From: Clostridia bacterium | Lineage (GTDB): Bacteria; Bacillota; Clostridia; Oscillospirales; Acutalibacteraceae | Assembly (NCBI GenBank): GCA_017502965.1 | Contig: JAFVTZ010000199.1 | Span: 1 to 6,358, forward strand | Direction: 5' to 3' | DNA: 6,358 nucleotides | In this document: positions 5,591-6,358 of the stretch, piece by piece | How positions within the stretch are numbered: the first letter of the stretch is position 1 | Layout of the letters: each line of letters opens with the position of its first letter | Position numbers and translations under genes: made by a program | Notes under the pieces: model-generated | What the model was told of the DNA's origin: nothing | The model's database searches: none | Seen by the model: only the letters and a program-made list of their open reading frames with translations

Positions 5591-6358
5591 ATGGCAAAGG
5601 CTAAGGTCGAATACGGTAACGAAAGTATTAGCCAGTTAAAAGGCGCGGACAGGGTAAGAAAACGCCCCGGTGTTATTTTCGGTTCGGACGGGCTTGACGG
5701 CTGTGAACATTCCGTATTTGAAATTATTTCCAATTCGATAGACGAAGCCAGAGAAGGCTATGGACAGAAGATAGTTGTCACAAAATACAGTGACGGCTCT
5801 ATTGAGGTGCAGGACTTTGGGCGCGGTGCTCCTGTTGATTTCAATAATAAAGAACAGCGCTTTAACTGGGAACTTTTATACTGCGAACTTTATGCGGGCG
5901 GTAAATATAATACCAATGACGGCGCAAACTATGAATATTCGGTAGGACTTAACGGTCTGGGTCTTTGCTCAACACAGTATTCTTCGGAGTATATGGATGT
6001 TGAAATAAAGAGGGACGGTTTTAAATATAATCTGCATTTTGAAAAGGGTTATAATGTAGGCGGTCTTCAGAAAGAGCCTTATTCGGGAAAAGATACCGGA
6101 ACAAAGACTAAATGGAAACCCGACCTTGATGTATTTACTGATATTGATATTCCTGCCGAGTATTTTATTGATACTCTCAAACGACAGGCTATTGTTAACG
6201 ACGGGTTGCTTTTTGTTTTCCGTGAACAGCAGGGAAACCGCTTTATTCAGCAGGAAATAGTTTATAACAACGGTATCAGGGACTATGTTAACGAAATTGT
6301 AGGCGAAGAGAAACTGACCTCTGTTCAGTTCTGGCAGACCGAAAGAAAGGGTAAAGAC
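5591..6358 (+). CDS. Divergent type IIA DNA topoisomerase subunit B (GyrB/ParE family), N-terminal part, cut by the window edge
   Basis: The first 256 codons of a GyrB/ParE-type ATPase subunit, open to the right edge. In the family this GHKL domain binds ATP and closes as a dimeric gate, driving strand passage by the A2B2 enzyme on chromosomal DNA. Visible motifs: VRKRPG (22-27); FEIISNSIDEA (43-53) with Glu44 (catalytic base position) and Asn48 (magnesium ligand position); VQDFGRGAP (73-81) with Asp75 and Arg78; AGGK (102-105); and the ATP lid SVGLNGLG (117-124). The transducer domain begins near 215. The key catalytic positions remain, but motif details differ from housekeeping proteins: MYIG becomes VIFG, DNAIDEA becomes SNSIDEA, DDGRGIP becomes DFGRGAP, SGGLHGVG becomes SVGLNGLG, and the lid is about three residues longer. 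The phrase RDGFKYNLHFEKG (about 137-149) looks somewhat more like ParE than GyrB. The TOPRIM domain and the partner A subunit would lie downstream. Family is certain; gyrase versus topoisomerase IV is not. Confidence 0.88.
   Translation, partial: MAKAKVEYGNESISQLKGADRVRKRPGVIFGSDGLDGCEHSVFEIISNSIDEAREGYGQKIVVTKYSDGSIEVQDFGRGAPVDFNNKEQRFNWELLYCELYAGGKYNTNDGANYEYSVGLNGLGLCSTQYSSEYMDVEIKRDGFKYNLHFEKGYNVGGLQKEPYSGKDTGTKTKWKPDLDVFTDIDIPAEYFIDTLKRQAIVNDGLLFVFREQQGNRFIQQEIVYNNGIRDYVNEIVGEEKLTSVQFWQTERKGKD

Noticed and set aside
4558..5733. A 391-codon open frame on the minus strand opposite the sugar transferase and the topoisomerase gene start
   Set aside because: It runs antisense across two strongly recognisable genes, the terminator and the promoter region. 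Its translation is rich in Cys, Ser, Phe and basic residues without any family motif, as expected of a shadow frame.

Overview
The window is most likely from a Firmicutes genome, probably an anaerobic Clostridia of the Oscillospiraceae/Ruminococcaceae kind. This is inferred from the AT-rich composition, strong AGGAG-type ribosome binding sites, a TTG start backed by a long Shine-Dalgarno match, a Gram-positive style TagA/MnaA pair, and a divergent second-type topoisomerase B subunit. The species cannot be named from the sequence alone.

Positions 1-5457 hold the 3' end of a surface-polysaccharide operon with five genes, all on the + strand and separated by 30 bases or fewer. They are a GT4-family glycosyltransferase (cut by the left edge), an O-antigen polymerase/ligase-like membrane protein (Wzy type), a WecG/TagA/CpsF (GT26) glycosyltransferase, a non-hydrolysing UDP-GlcNAc 2-epimerase (WecB/MnaA), and a membrane-bound polyprenyl-phosphate sugar-1-phosphate transferase. 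A 10-bp GC-rich hairpin with a T run (5467-5496) ends the operon.

The genes form a coherent partial pathway. The last gene's product would load the first sugar phosphate onto undecaprenyl phosphate. The epimerase would make UDP-ManNAc, which the TagA-family enzyme would add as an early sugar. The GT4 enzyme would extend the repeat unit, and the Wzy-like protein would polymerise it or attach it on the outer face of the membrane. No flippase, chain-length regulator or export kinase is seen; these may lie upstream.

From 5497 a new transcription unit begins. A good sigma-A-type promoter (TTGACT, 18 nt, TATAAT) and a GAGGTG ribosome binding site lead into an ATG at 5591. The frame then runs open to the right edge. 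It encodes the ATPase end of a type IIA topoisomerase B subunit (GyrB/ParE family) whose nucleotide-binding motifs are clearly unlike those of housekeeping GyrB or ParE. This is the most unusual item in the window. The rest is a recognisable polysaccharide cluster, and I see no evidence for a wholly new system.
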